Shown here: positions 24,022-32,672 of the stretch, in pieces
Position numbering within the stretch: position 1 is the first letter of the stretch
Layout: every line of letters begins with the position of its first letter
Assembly (NCBI GenBank): GCA_019638625.1
Contig: JAHBTK010000003.1
Coordinates: 124,001 to 188,000 of the forward strand
Reading direction: 5' to 3'
Length of the DNA stretch: 64,000 nt
Origin: Chitinophagaceae bacterium
GTDB lineage: Bacteria > Bacteroidota > Bacteroidia > Chitinophagales > Chitinophagaceae
The notes under the pieces: generated by a model
What the model saw: the letters and a program-made list of their open reading frames with translations, nothing else
Told to the model about the DNA's origin: nothing
The model's database searches: none
Translations under genes and position numbers: made by a program

Positions 24022-24495
24022 ATGGGTAAGGTTAATATTGGGATCACGGAAAAGAACCGCCAGGCTGTAGCCTCAGAGCTTACTAAATTATTGGCAGATG
24101 AGCATGTTTTGTACAACAAAACGCGCAGTTATCACTGGAACGTGGAGGGTCCCAGTTTTATGGAGCTTCATAAGCTGTATGAAGAACAGTATAACCAACT
24201 GGCGGAAGTAATTGATGAAGTGGCGGAACGTATCAGAACGATTGGTCATTTTGCCGAAGGCAGGCTGAAAGAACTCCTGAAGCTGGCTTCACTGGAAGAA
24301 GGCGCGATACCCGTCAAATTCGAAAAACAGATCCCGAATCTGGAAGCTGATCATGAAACTATCATCGTCAGGCTCCGGAAGCTGATCAAGGACTTTGATG
24401 AAAAATACAAGGATACCGGGAGCAGTGATTTTGCCACAGGATTGTTGAAGGAGCATGAGAAAATGGCCTGGATGCTGCGATCTTACCTGGGTTAA
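24022..24495 (+). CDS. dps: Dps-family ferritin-like DNA-protection protein
   Basis: The 157-residue protein has the Dps fold, with ferroxidase ligands at the usual spacing: His38, His50, Asp65 and Glu69 (SYHWNVEGP, MELH, VIDEVAER). Dps oxidises iron with peroxide inside a 12-mer shell and protects DNA. The ATG at 24022 gives MGKVNIGITEKN; there is no basic N-terminal tail, so DNA binding may be weak. TATTTTG at 24000-24006 could be part of a -7 box, giving a very short leader. It stands alone, convergent with the CE15 esterase gene 8 bases away. Confidence 0.93.
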   Translation: MGKVNIGITEKNRQAVASELTKLLADEHVLYNKTRSYHWNVEGPSFMELHKLYEEQYNQLAEVIDEVAERIRTIGHFAEGRLKELLKLASLEEGAIPVKFEKQIPNLEADHETIIVRLRKLIKDFDEKYKDTGSSDFATGLLKEHEKMAWMLRSYLG

Positions 24496-24503
24496 TCATT
24501 ACT

Positions 24504-25751
24504 TTACTTCGTTTCGTCGGCGAAATTCAAAAACTGCTCCCAGTCATAGGCAGTCACATCGTGTTTGCCATCACGAATGTGATAGCGCACCGTTTTGCCT
24601 ACCGGCTGGTTGATGCCAGGCATGGTTTCCAGCCCGGTAACAGGCAGTTTATAAAGCAGGTAAACAGGCAGCGCATGTTTGGCCGACAGGTATTCTCCCC
24701 TGGGGTCCGCCCATTGGTCTTCCTGTGCACTGGCTACATACAAGGGTCGTGGGGCTATAAGGGCCAATAACATGTGCTGGTCAACCGGAAGCGCAGCCGC
24801 GTTGTTGTTGTAAGTTTTATACTTTCCGTTGAACCAATGCGGGAAATTAGTGTTAAGATGCGCGATGGTCTCGCCATACCATCTCCTGGAAAGGGCGGCG
24901 CCACCTTCACCGGACTCATTGGCAATTACTTTGGCGAACCTGGTATCATTGGCGCCCGCCCAAAGGGCGGTTTTGCCCAGCCGGGAGTGACCTATAAGAA
25001 TTGTCTTTGAGGCGTCTATCCGGGTATCTGTTTCCAGGTAGTCCTGTATACGGCTCAATCCCCAGGACCAGGCGCCGATGGCGGTCCATTCGTCTGCTGC
25101 TATACCCAATGCATCCTTCAGCGTCGTTCGTATCCCTTCCTTCCATCCGTCTTTATGATCAGGCTCCAGTTCGTAATAGTGTGCGGTAGCCAGTCCGTAA
25201 CCTCTCCCGATAATTTTCTCCAGGGGCCATCTTTCCATGCGGATGCCGCGGCTATCATCCGCGTTGGCGATATCTGTACTGGCATTTTTCCAATACCTAG
25301 CCATAGCGATGCCGTCATCTGTATCGATAGTCTGGTTACCTTTAAAATTCAGTCCTGCAAAAACGGGCACCTTTTTTCCCGTTTTGGGCAGGTAAAGGAT
25401 GAGCTTCATATAGGGGCCCGACTCGCTGCCGGTAAAGTAAATATTTACCTGCTTCCTGATGGCTTTTCCACCAAGGGCATTACTGTCTGTTTCCGTAAGT
25501 TTAAAATGTTGTCCTTTAATTTTTCCGGGAATCTTGCCGTAAACATGCTCCTCAAATAACTGCCGTATATACGGACGTTGCCCGGTTTCCCATTGTTTGA
25601 CCGAAGTGATTTTTTTCCCGTTTTTTGACAGCAATGGATCAGGCAGGGTGTACGGGGGTATGCTATTTTCATCGTAGTTGGGCGCGGGCAACTGCGCGAA
25701 ACAATGACAGCAGATACTAAGTAAGCAAACCTGCAACAGTAAAAATTTCAT
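24504..25751 (-). CDS. CE15-family glucuronoyl esterase, exported
   Basis: The 415-residue product from the ATG at 25749-25751 has a signal peptide (MKFLLLQVCLLSICCHCFAQ). It shows the CE15 nucleophile motif GHSRLGK (Ser256), the following ANESGEGGAALSRR stretch and His397 in RDGKHDVTAYDW, completing the triad. CE15 enzymes cleave esters between lignin alcohols and glucuronic acid on xylan, in the periplasm or outside. A twin esterase of another family is at 44452-45726. There is no polysaccharide-utilisation cluster next to it, so the target is inferred from family only. Confidence 0.88.
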   Translation of the reverse strand: MKFLLLQVCLLSICCHCFAQLPAPNYDENSIPPYTLPDPLLSKNGKKITSVKQWETGQRPYIRQLFEEHVYGKIPGKIKGQHFKLTETDSNALGGKAIRKQVNIYFTGSESGPYMKLILYLPKTGKKVPVFAGLNFKGNQTIDTDDGIAMARYWKNASTDIANADDSRGIRMERWPLEKIIGRGYGLATAHYYELEPDHKDGWKEGIRTTLKDALGIAADEWTAIGAWSWGLSRIQDYLETDTRIDASKTILIGHSRLGKTALWAGANDTRFAKVIANESGEGGAALSRRWYGETIAHLNTNFPHWFNGKYKTYNNNAAALPVDQHMLLALIAPRPLYVASAQEDQWADPRGEYLSAKHALPVYLLYKLPVTGLETMPGINQPVGKTVRYHIRDGKHDVTAYDWEQFLNFADETK

Positions 25752-25782
25752 GGCATTGACATTTAAATTCAATGAGGAAAGA

Positions 25783-27123
25783 TTATACCACTCCCTGCGC
25801 CAGCATGGCATCCGCCACTTTCACAAAGCCTCCGATATTGGCTCCTTTCTCGTAGTTAATATGGCCGTCTTTTTCCCTGCCGTACCGGACGCAGATTTTA
25901 TGAATTTCCCGCATGATATCCTTCAGTTTGTTGTCTACTTCATCTCTTGTCCAGGAATAACGTTGAGAGTTTTGCGACATTTCCAGTCCGGAAACTGCCA
26001 CACCGCCGGCATTGGCGGCTTTACCCGGAGCATAAAAGATCCGCGCTTTATGAAAAACCGATACCGCCTCCGGTGTACAGGGCATATTGGCGCCTTCCGC
26101 TACACAGGTGCAACCGTTTTTTACAAGAAGCATGGCGTCATTACCATCCAATTCGTTTTGTGTGGCATTGGGCAGGGCAATATCACATTTTATTCCCCAG
26201 GGCCGTTCGCCGGGTACAAACTCACATTTGTATTTATTGGCGTACTCTTTTATTCTTTTTCTTTCCACGTTTTTCAACCGGATGATATAGTCAAGTTTCT
26301 CCTGATCAATGCCCGAAGGATCATAGATAAAACCTTCTGAATCAGACATTGTCAGTACCATGGCGCCGCGGGAAATACATTTTTCGGCAGCATACTGCGC
26401 CACGTTCCCCGAACCGGAGATCACCACCTTTTTGCCCACAAGGGAGTCTCCATTGGTTTTAAGGATCTCTTCCGCGAAATATACCAGACCATATCCCGTT
26501 GCCTCCGGTCGTATCAGGCTTCCTCCCCATTCGTATCCCTTCCCTGTCAATACGCCGTTAAACTCACCTTTTATTCTTTTATACTGCCCGAAAAGATACC
26601 CGATCTCTCTTTTACCCACGCCAATATCACCCGCCGGAATATCTATATCGGCTCCCACATGCCTGTAAAGCTCCGTCATAAAACTTTGGCAAAACTTCAT
26701 CACTTCGTTGTCGGATCTGCCCTTAGGGTCAAAATCAGATCCGCCTTTACCTCCGCCCATCGGCAGCCCGGTCAGGCTGTTTTTAAATACCTGCTCGAAT
26801 GCGAGAAATTTAAGTACGCTCAGCGTAACGGAAGGGTGAAACCGGAGCCCGCCTTTATAGGGGCCTATGGAACTGTTCATCTGAACGCGGAAGCCACGGT
26901 TGACCTCCACTTCGCCCTTATCATTTAACCAGGGCACACGGAATATGATGACACGTTCCGGTTCAACGATCCTTTCCAAGATTTTTGCATCCCTGTACTC
27001 AGGAACCGAATTAACAAAAGGTACTATAGATTCAGCAACTTCGGTTACGGCTTGTAAAAACTCTTTTTCACCCGCATTCCTTGTCCTTACCTTTTCAAGA
27101 AACTGGCTAATATCTCCCGTCAT
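25783..27123 (-). CDS. gdhA: NADP-type glutamate dehydrogenase
   Basis: The 446-residue protein, starting at the ATG at 27121-27123, has the hexameric glutamate dehydrogenase layout. Substrate-binding lysines lie in GPYKGGLRFHPSV and LPMGGGKGGSDFDP, catalytic Asp in PAGDIGVG, and a Rossmann fold with VVISGSGNVAQYAAEK. Length and opening fit the NADP-dependent, ammonia-assimilating type of the phylum. It makes glutamate from 2-oxoglutarate and ammonium. The upstream 500 bases are AT-rich and hold no gene on this strand. Confidence 0.97.
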   Translation of the reverse strand: MTGDISQFLEKVRTRNAGEKEFLQAVTEVAESIVPFVNSVPEYRDAKILERIVEPERVIIFRVPWLNDKGEVEVNRGFRVQMNSSIGPYKGGLRFHPSVTLSVLKFLAFEQVFKNSLTGLPMGGGKGGSDFDPKGRSDNEVMKFCQSFMTELYRHVGADIDIPAGDIGVGKREIGYLFGQYKRIKGEFNGVLTGKGYEWGGSLIRPEATGYGLVYFAEEILKTNGDSLVGKKVVISGSGNVAQYAAEKCISRGAMVLTMSDSEGFIYDPSGIDQEKLDYIIRLKNVERKRIKEYANKYKCEFVPGERPWGIKCDIALPNATQNELDGNDAMLLVKNGCTCVAEGANMPCTPEAVSVFHKARIFYAPGKAANAGGVAVSGLEMSQNSQRYSWTRDEVDNKLKDIMREIHKICVRYGREKDGHINYEKGANIGGFVKVADAMLAQGVV

Positions 27124-27384
27124 AATTAAACACATCTTGTAGCAATAACTGCGGGATTATTCTAAAAACCACAGCAATCGTTAAAAAAAATTAAAAAAAC
27201 CTTGCGAATGTATTAAATAAATTCAACATTATCCGCCACACCTAAAAAAATATCCGGTCGTTTGCAATATAACAGAGCTATTATCTAAACCGATATAATC
27301 AGACTTTAGGTTTAATAATTGCCATTGCCACGGGCGACTTGCTTTCGTTCCGGAGTCGGGGATTACTCATAACTAAAAACAGGT
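27124..27384. other. AT-rich gene-free stretch between gdhA and the RNA-like element
   Basis: This contains the presumed gdhA promoter region and no credible coding frame. The composition is strongly AT-rich near 27190-27260. No firm promoter match was found for either strand. Confidence 0.4.
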
Positions 27385-27586
27385 ATATAAGCCGGCTTGT
27401 TTAACATGGGATAACTTCCATGCAATTACCGCGGCGGAAGCCAAACTTCCGCAGGTTATTATACGTATGTTAACAGAGGGCTTGCAGCGAATTGGCTGTT
27501 TGATCCATCTTAAGGTAATGTATACTAAATGCTGGCAAACGCCGGCATAAAGAAAACCCCAGGTGCCTGTGGGGTTTTTCTTTTTT
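27385..27586 (+). ncRNA. Candidate structured small RNA or 5' leader with intrinsic terminator
   Basis: No coding frame explains this segment. GCCGGC..GTTT (27391-27402) can pair with AAAC-GCCGGC (27537-27546), closing a region of about 135 bases. Inside lies a perfect 7-bp hairpin GCGGAAG-CCAAA-CTTCCGC (27434-27452). Directly after the closing stem comes a strong terminator (27553-27586). There is no plus-strand gene upstream for that terminator to serve, so the transcript it ends is probably a free small RNA, or it attenuates the amidase gene starting 49 bases later. I could not match it to 6S, tmRNA, SRP or RNase P RNA by eye. Confidence 0.4.
27553..27586 (+). terminator. Intrinsic terminator upstream of the amidase gene
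   Basis: AAAACCCCA (27553-27561) and TGGGGTTTT (27570-27578) form a 9-bp stem around an 8-base loop, followed by T-rich sequence to 27586. It is oriented on the plus strand, before the amidase start at 27635. Confidence 0.8.
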
Positions 27587-27634
27587 CAGAAAGCCGTTAT
27601 TATTTTTGATTTTTGTTGTTATATCATTCAATCC

Positions 27635-28795
27635 ATGAAACAACTTTTGATTTTGTTATTGTACTGCGTGCCGGTATCATTGGCTGCGCAGGATAGCTCC
27701 TTTATTGTACAAACTGCCGGCAGGCTTCCCTTCCTGGAATATGGACCCGGCAACGACCGACTGGGCGGTGCAAAAATGACCTACCTGGATTCCGGCATAG
27801 TATTAAAAGTGGTGGACTCGCTTGACGGGGACTATATCGTCCGGTTATCAAAACAACACCAGGCATTTATTGCAAAGGAACATGTTAAACCGGCGCCGGA
27901 GAAATTTTCCCGCCCGTATTACCTCACAAATAACTGGCGTGTGTATGGAGACGATACTTTTGACTATGTTACGATCAACCTGGACGAACGGCTGCCATAC
28001 AGGAGTATCCAGCAAATCAACCCGTCCCGTATTGTAGTGGATATATTCGGCGCCACTTCCAATAGCAACTGGATAACACATCTGAAATCGGCAAAGGAGG
28101 TAAAGAGCGCCTGGTATGAACAAACGGAAGATGATGTGATGCGGGTGTTTATAGAACTGAAAAATAAGCAGCACTGGGGACATTATATACGGTATGACAG
28201 TATTGGACAGAGGCTTACGATAAGGGTTAAACGACAACCTCCCCTGGATATACAGAAAATGACTATCGCTATAGACGCGGGGCACGGGGGAGCCAATACC
28301 GGGGCCGCCGGCGTTTCATCCGGGATCCTGGAAAAGGACTATACCCTGCGGATTGCAAAGGAGCTAAACACATTGCTGAAGCAGCGTCAGGTGAAGACAT
28401 TGATGACCCGCGATAGAGATACAACGCTGGAGATGGCGGACCGGGTGGAGATACTGCGGGCGGCCAGCCCGGATGTCCTGATCAGTATCCACCTGAATTC
28501 GTCGGGTAATATGCTGATCCAGGGAACGAGCACCTACTACCGGTATATCGGCTACAAAGAGCTTTCACAATCAATACTAAACCGGATGCTGGAGTTAAAA
28601 CTGCTGGAAATTGGTGCTGTCGGCGGGTTTAATTTTGCGCTGAACGGGCCTACGGAATACCCCAACTGCCTGGTAGAAGTAGCTTTTTTAAGCAACCTGC
28701 AGGATGAGAAAAGAATTCTCGACCCGAAGTTTCATAAAGCAGTAGCGCAAAAGATCTACGCGGGGATCAATGACTGGATAAAAAAAATAAAATAA
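27635..28795 (+). CDS. N-acetylmuramoyl-L-alanine amidase, exported
   Basis: The 386-residue product from the ATG at 27635 has a signal peptide (MKQLLILLLYCVPVSLAAQ), an SH3-like and AMIN-like N-terminal half (about 20-205) and a C-terminal Amidase_3 domain. The latter shows zinc-site motifs IDAGHGG, the Glu in LEKDYTLRIA, SIHLNSSG and the catalytic Glu in LVEVAFLSN. It cuts the amide between muramic acid and the stem peptide, for daughter-cell separation or wall turnover. A longer frame to 27563 overlaps the terminator T-run and was rejected. The preceding terminator suggests its promoter lies very close or that it is attenuated. Confidence 0.93.
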   Translation: MKQLLILLLYCVPVSLAAQDSSFIVQTAGRLPFLEYGPGNDRLGGAKMTYLDSGIVLKVVDSLDGDYIVRLSKQHQAFIAKEHVKPAPEKFSRPYYLTNNWRVYGDDTFDYVTINLDERLPYRSIQQINPSRIVVDIFGATSNSNWITHLKSAKEVKSAWYEQTEDDVMRVFIELKNKQHWGHYIRYDSIGQRLTIRVKRQPPLDIQKMTIAIDAGHGGANTGAAGVSSGILEKDYTLRIAKELNTLLKQRQVKTLMTRDRDTTLEMADRVEILRAASPDVLISIHLNSSGNMLIQGTSTYYRYIGYKELSQSILNRMLELKLLEIGAVGGFNFALNGPTEYPNCLVEVAFLSNLQDEKRILDPKFHKAVAQKIYAGINDWIKKIK

Positions 28796-28821
28796 ACCGG
28801 GTACATTTATGTGTGAAAAAA

Positions 28822-28917
28822 ATGTCCCGCCGTAAGTTTGTTAATCAAACCACTAAAACAGCGGTTGCTTCGGCAATAGCCACCACAACATTTACAAATA
28901 CGAAAAGCTATGAGTAA
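28822..28917 (+). pseudogene. Detached Tat signal peptide frame before the Dabb gene
   Basis: From the ATG at 28822 a 31-codon frame reads MSRRKFVNQTTKTAVASA then runs to a TAA at 28915-28917. It has a twin-arginine motif SRRKFV and an alanine-rich hydrophobic core, so it looks like a Tat signal peptide with nothing behind it. It overlaps the next gene's start by 8 bases in another frame. Removing one A from the AAAA at 28902-28906 would join it in frame to the Dabb protein. It may be a sequencing error, a frameshifted signal or a translational leader. Confidence 0.55.
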
Positions 28918-29230
28918 TAATGACCATCCGTTTGTTCATCATGTGTATTTTTGGTTGAATAACACAGGCAGTAAAGAAGACCTGGAGCAATTGGTTGCAG
29001 GATTGAAAAAATTGTCCGCCGTCAAAACAATTAAAGTGTCTTATATAGGCAAGCCGGCCGGCACCAACCGGGAAGTAATTGACAGCTCTTACAGTGTATC
29101 CTGGTTATGTTTTTTTGATAATAAGGCCGACCAGGATAGCTACCAGACAGATCCCATTCATTTAAAATTCGTGGATGAATGCAAACACTTATGGAAGAAG
29201 GTGATCGTATATGACACAGTCGGGTTCTGA
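28910..29230 (+). CDS. Dabb (stress-responsive A/B barrel) family protein
   Basis: The 106-residue protein FVHHVYFWLNN... shows the alpha+beta barrel of the Dabb family, small dimeric proteins of mostly unknown role. Related Bacteroidota proteins are often exported by the Tat route. The start overlaps an upstream frame (28822-28917) that encodes a Tat-like signal and is one base out of frame with it, so the intact ancestral gene probably began at 28822. As called, the product is cytoplasmic. A terminator follows at 29245. Confidence 0.8.
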   Translation: MSNNDHPFVHHVYFWLNNTGSKEDLEQLVAGLKKLSAVKTIKVSYIGKPAGTNREVIDSSYSVSWLCFFDNKADQDSYQTDPIHLKFVDECKHLWKKVIVYDTVGF

Positions 29231-29244
29231 TGAATCCGGATATA

Positions 29245-29277
29245 TAAAAAAGAGCTGCTGTCGGGCAGCTCTTTTTT
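29245..29277. terminator. Bidirectional intrinsic terminator
   Basis: GAGCTGC (29252-29258) and GCAGCTC (29265-29271) form a 7-bp GC-rich stem flanked by A6 on the left and T6 on the right, so it works in both directions. It sits between the convergent Dabb and WXXGXW genes. Confidence 0.85.
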
Positions 29278-29285
29278 ATACCGGG

Positions 29286-29600
29286 TTATCTTCTTTTGTG
29301 TTTATTATGTTTCACCCATTTGCCTTTTACCCAAACCTGTTTACCCCTGTGATGGTCCCAATGCCCTGATACCCATACATGGCCTCTTCGCGGAGTTACA
29401 TATCGGGGCGGAACGTACACATAGGCGCCTCTGTGGAGTTGATATTCAGGCCCTATCCACACCGCGCCCCTGAAGGGAGGCGGCGGCGCCATTACAGTTG
29501 CCGGTCTCGCAGCAACATATACCCGGGATTGCGCTCTGCAGGAAGAAAACAAGAACAGGACTAATGTGATTGCTCCCAGCGTGGTAAATACCGTTCTCAT
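29286..29600 (-). CDS. Small lipoprotein with WXXGXW-type repeats
   Basis: The 104-residue product from the ATG at 29598-29600 has a lipoprotein signal with Cys at residue 21 (VLFLFSSC). The mature part is Pro-, Arg- and Trp-rich, with repeats such as HVWVSGHWDHHRGKQVWVKGKW split by HRG (a WVxGxW pattern) and YVPPRYVTPRRG. Such proteins are common in the phylum and of unknown function; the basic end may contact peptidoglycan or LPS. An upstream ATG at 29645 would place extra charge before the signal and was rejected. Confidence 0.8.
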   Translation of the reverse strand: MRTVFTTLGAITLVLFLFSSCRAQSRVYVAARPATVMAPPPPFRGAVWIGPEYQLHRGAYVYVPPRYVTPRRGHVWVSGHWDHHRGKQVWVKGKWVKHNKHKRR

Positions 29601-29712
29601 AACTTTAAATTTAATTGTGAAACCATAGTCAGTAGACCCGCACAATTTTTTAAAGTTTATTCTCCGTGGATTGCTACTCCTGTTTTAACAATTGGTTATC
29701 ACCCTTAGCTTA

Positions 29713-30585
29713 CTACTCCAGGTAGCCGAATTTTCCATGGTTAAAATCATCATATGCCTGCTGCAATTCGGCATGGGTGTTCATCAGGAAAGGACCATAT
29801 GCCGCAATAGGCTCGTTGATCGGCTCGCCGCTTAATACCAATACTATAGATTCCTCAGTCGCGGTGATCTGTATTTCTTCTCCTTTGTTTTCAAACAGCA
29901 CAAAATGATCGAGGGGAGCATTACCCGAATTGTTTACAATGATGCTTCCCTGCACTACCAGCAAACCCGTATTGTAGTTTTCGGAAAACCGGATATCGGC
30001 AGATGTGCCCGGCTGCAAATGAACATTATACAGGTGAATAGGGGAAAAGGTGGAAGCAATTCCCCTGATATCCTTGTATTCGCCGGCAATCACTTCTATC
30101 GTACCACCATTTTCCTGTAGAGCATATTTGGGTATGGTGTTCCCGGAAATTGCCTGGTATTTGGGTGTTGTCATTTTATGTTTTGCAGGCAGGTTCACCC
30201 ATAATTGTACCATTTGAAAGGGACCTCCCTTTTTGCTGTAGTTCTCTTCGTGATACTCTTTGTGTAATACGCCGCTTCCTGCGGTCATCCATTGCACATC
30301 ACCCTGTCCTATCACACCGCTGTTACCGGTACTGTCGTGATGCGCAACACTGCCGTGGTAGGCAATTGTTACCGTTTCAAACCCGCGGTGGGGGTGAACG
30401 CCTACACCTCTGGGTTCATCCTTAGGAGCAAAATCTATTTTCGCGTTATAGTCAAGCAGAAAGAAGGGACTCATCCTCCTGTTGCTGATATTACCACCGG
30501 GAAAAAAGTTATGCACCCTGAAACCATCACCCACCATATGAGGGGCAGGCGGGGGTATTATTTTTTCGATATGTTTTGTGTTCAT
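29713..30585 (-). CDS. Pirin family protein
   Basis: The 290-residue protein has the two-cupin pirin fold. The metal ligands are His64 and His66 (HPHRGFET), His108 and Glu110 (GVLHKE). Bacterial pirins include quercetinase-active members; the in vivo role is usually unknown. C-terminal cupin is present up to about residue 285, so it is full length. It is a single gene with 224 bases upstream before glmS on the other strand. Confidence 0.92.
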   Translation of the reverse strand: MNTKHIEKIIPPPAPHMVGDGFRVHNFFPGGNISNRRMSPFFLLDYNAKIDFAPKDEPRGVGVHPHRGFETVTIAYHGSVAHHDSTGNSGVIGQGDVQWMTAGSGVLHKEYHEENYSKKGGPFQMVQLWVNLPAKHKMTTPKYQAISGNTIPKYALQENGGTIEVIAGEYKDIRGIASTFSPIHLYNVHLQPGTSADIRFSENYNTGLLVVQGSIIVNNSGNAPLDHFVLFENKGEEIQITATEESIVLVLSGEPINEPIAAYGPFLMNTHAELQQAYDDFNHGKFGYLE

Positions 30586-30809
30586 ATACCGCTCTTTTTT
30601 TTCAAATAAAAAACTTTACAATGCAAAACTAGAATACCGGCAAATGACCGGCATTGATCTTTGATAAGAAAACAGGTGTTTCCTCAACATTTTACATATG
30701 TTTTTTTCACAAGCTGCGTTATCAGAAAACTAAAAAAAGCCGTACTTTGCGCAATCGTTTGCATTGTCTCCTCAGAAAATTCATTTTTTAAACAATCTTT
30801 TTATAACCT

Positions 30810-32645
30810 ATGTGTGGAATAGTAGCTTATATTGGTCATCGGCAGGCATACCCGGTTATTGTCAAGGGATTAAAACGGCTTGAATATCGTGGTTATGACA
30901 GCGCCGGAATAGCCCTGTTGGATGGCAGCCTTAAATTGTACAAAAAAATGGGCAAAGTGGCCGCTCTGGAGGAAAATGTAATTGGCAAAAGCCTGGATGG
31001 AAATATCGGTATCGGTCATACCCGCTGGGCTACCCATGGAGAACCCAGTGACAGGAATGCACACCCGCATATGTCTAACAGCGGCAAGCTGGCAATGATC
31101 CACAACGGTATCATTGAAAACTATGCATCCCTTAAGCAGGAGTTGATAAAGAAGGGGTACCGGTTTTCGAGTGATACGGATACAGAAGTATTGCTGAACT
31201 TTATCGAGGACATTCAGAAAAATAACGGAAGTACTCTGGAAGAGGCGTTGCGTATTGCCTTGAAAAGGGTTGTGGGCGCCTATGTGATAGTGCTGATAGA
31301 TAAGGATAATCCCGATACACTGATTGCTGCAAGAAAAGGAAGCCCCTTGGTAATTGGTATCGGGAAGGGAGAACATTTTTTAGCCAGTGATGCTTCGCCC
31401 ATAATAGAGTACACCAAGGAAGTGGTGTATGTAAACGACTATGAAATTGCCATCATTAAGTCTGATGAACTGATACTGAAAAATCTTGGTAATGAACGGC
31501 AGACGCCTTTTATACAGAAACTGGACCTGGAGTTGGCCGCGATAGAAAAGGGAGGGTACGATCATTTCATGCTGAAGGAAATTTTTGAACAGCCCGGCAC
31601 CATTTATGATTCATTGAGGGGAAGGCTGGATGTGCAGCATGGTACCATCACCATGTCAGGTATCGAAAATAACATCGATAAGATAAAAGATGCCAATCGT
31701 ATTTTGATCATTGCCTGTGGCACCAGTTGGCATGCCGGGCTGATAGCAGAGTATATCATAGAAGAGTTGTGCCGTATTCCCGTTGAGGTAGAATATGCAT
31801 CGGAGTTCAGGTATAGAAACCCGATAATCAATAGGGGAGATATGATCATTGCCATTTCTCAAAGCGGTGAAACTGCCGATACGCTGGTGGCCATAGAAAC
31901 GGCAAAAGAGCAGGGTGCTGTGATACTCGGCGTGGTAAATGTGGTCGGGTCTTCCATTGCCCGTTTGTCTCATGCCGGTGCCTATACACATGCCGGACCT
32001 GAAATAGGGGTAGCCAGTACAAAGGCATTTACCGCACAACTGGCGGTGTTGACCATGATCGCGTTGCGCATAGCAAAAGAGCGGAACGCCATTACTCCTG
32101 AACGTTATTTGCATTTACTACAGGAACTGCATGATGTACCCGAAAAAGTGAGTGAAGTGCTGGAAAAAGCAGACCTTATCAGGGAGGTTGCGCTGAAGTA
32201 CCAGGACGCGACAGATGCATTATACCTCGGGCGTGGATACAATTTTCCGGTTGCCCTCGAAGGGGCGCTCAAACTTAAGGAGATATCATATATACATGCG
32301 GAAGGGTATCCTGCCGCAGAAATGAAACATGGTCCCATCGCCCTGGTAGATGAAAAGCTGCCGGTGATATTTGTCGCCACCCGCGACGCCTATCATGAAA
32401 AGATCGTAAGTAATATACAGGAAATTAAAGCGAGGAAGGGAAAGGTGATCGCTGTTATAACAGAAGGAGATGAAACGGTTACTTCGCTGGCAGATGATGT
32501 ACTACCCGTACCTGCCGCGGATGAACTGATTGCACCTATCATCAGCACGATACCCCTTCAGCTCCTGTCTTACTACATTGGCGTTGCCAAAGGCTACGAT
32601 GTAGATAAGCCCCGGAACCTTGCGAAAAGCGTGACAGTAGAATAA
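30810..32645 (+). CDS. glmS: Glutamine--fructose-6-phosphate transaminase (isomerizing)
   Basis: The 611-residue protein starts MCGIVAYIGH, placing the Ntn nucleophile Cys at position 2 (after Met removal, 1). The glutamine amidotransferase domain (about 1-230) is followed by two SIS isomerase domains (GTSWHAG, SQSGETADT) and the C-terminal KSVTVE. It makes glucosamine-6-phosphate, the first step to UDP-GlcNAc for peptidoglycan and lipid A. A TACTTTG word at 30743-30749 could be a -7 box. It is followed directly by the DUF4954 gene, and nagB for the reverse flow lies at 43588. Confidence 0.98.
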   Translation: MCGIVAYIGHRQAYPVIVKGLKRLEYRGYDSAGIALLDGSLKLYKKMGKVAALEENVIGKSLDGNIGIGHTRWATHGEPSDRNAHPHMSNSGKLAMIHNGIIENYASLKQELIKKGYRFSSDTDTEVLLNFIEDIQKNNGSTLEEALRIALKRVVGAYVIVLIDKDNPDTLIAARKGSPLVIGIGKGEHFLASDASPIIEYTKEVVYVNDYEIAIIKSDELILKNLGNERQTPFIQKLDLELAAIEKGGYDHFMLKEIFEQPGTIYDSLRGRLDVQHGTITMSGIENNIDKIKDANRILIIACGTSWHAGLIAEYIIEELCRIPVEVEYASEFRYRNPIINRGDMIIAISQSGETADTLVAIETAKEQGAVILGVVNVVGSSIARLSHAGAYTHAGPEIGVASTKAFTAQLAVLTMIALRIAKERNAITPERYLHLLQELHDVPEKVSEVLEKADLIREVALKYQDATDALYLGRGYNFPVALEGALKLKEISYIHAEGYPAAEMKHGPIALVDEKLPVIFVATRDAYHEKIVSNIQEIKARKGKVIAVITEGDETVTSLADDVLPVPAADELIAPIISTIPLQLLSYYIGVAKGYDVDKPRNLAKSVTVE

Positions 32646-32672
32646 TTGTTTACAATACAAATTTTTTGCCTT

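Noticed and set aside
27385..27586. tmRNA, SRP RNA or RNase P RNA
   Set aside because: No tRNA-like ends, no GGAAGCAGC-type SRP loop and no RNase P core words were seen.
30743..30749. TACTTTG as a firm glmS promoter
   Set aside because: One base short of TAnnTTTG and no -33 TTTG at the right distance, so not called as a feature.
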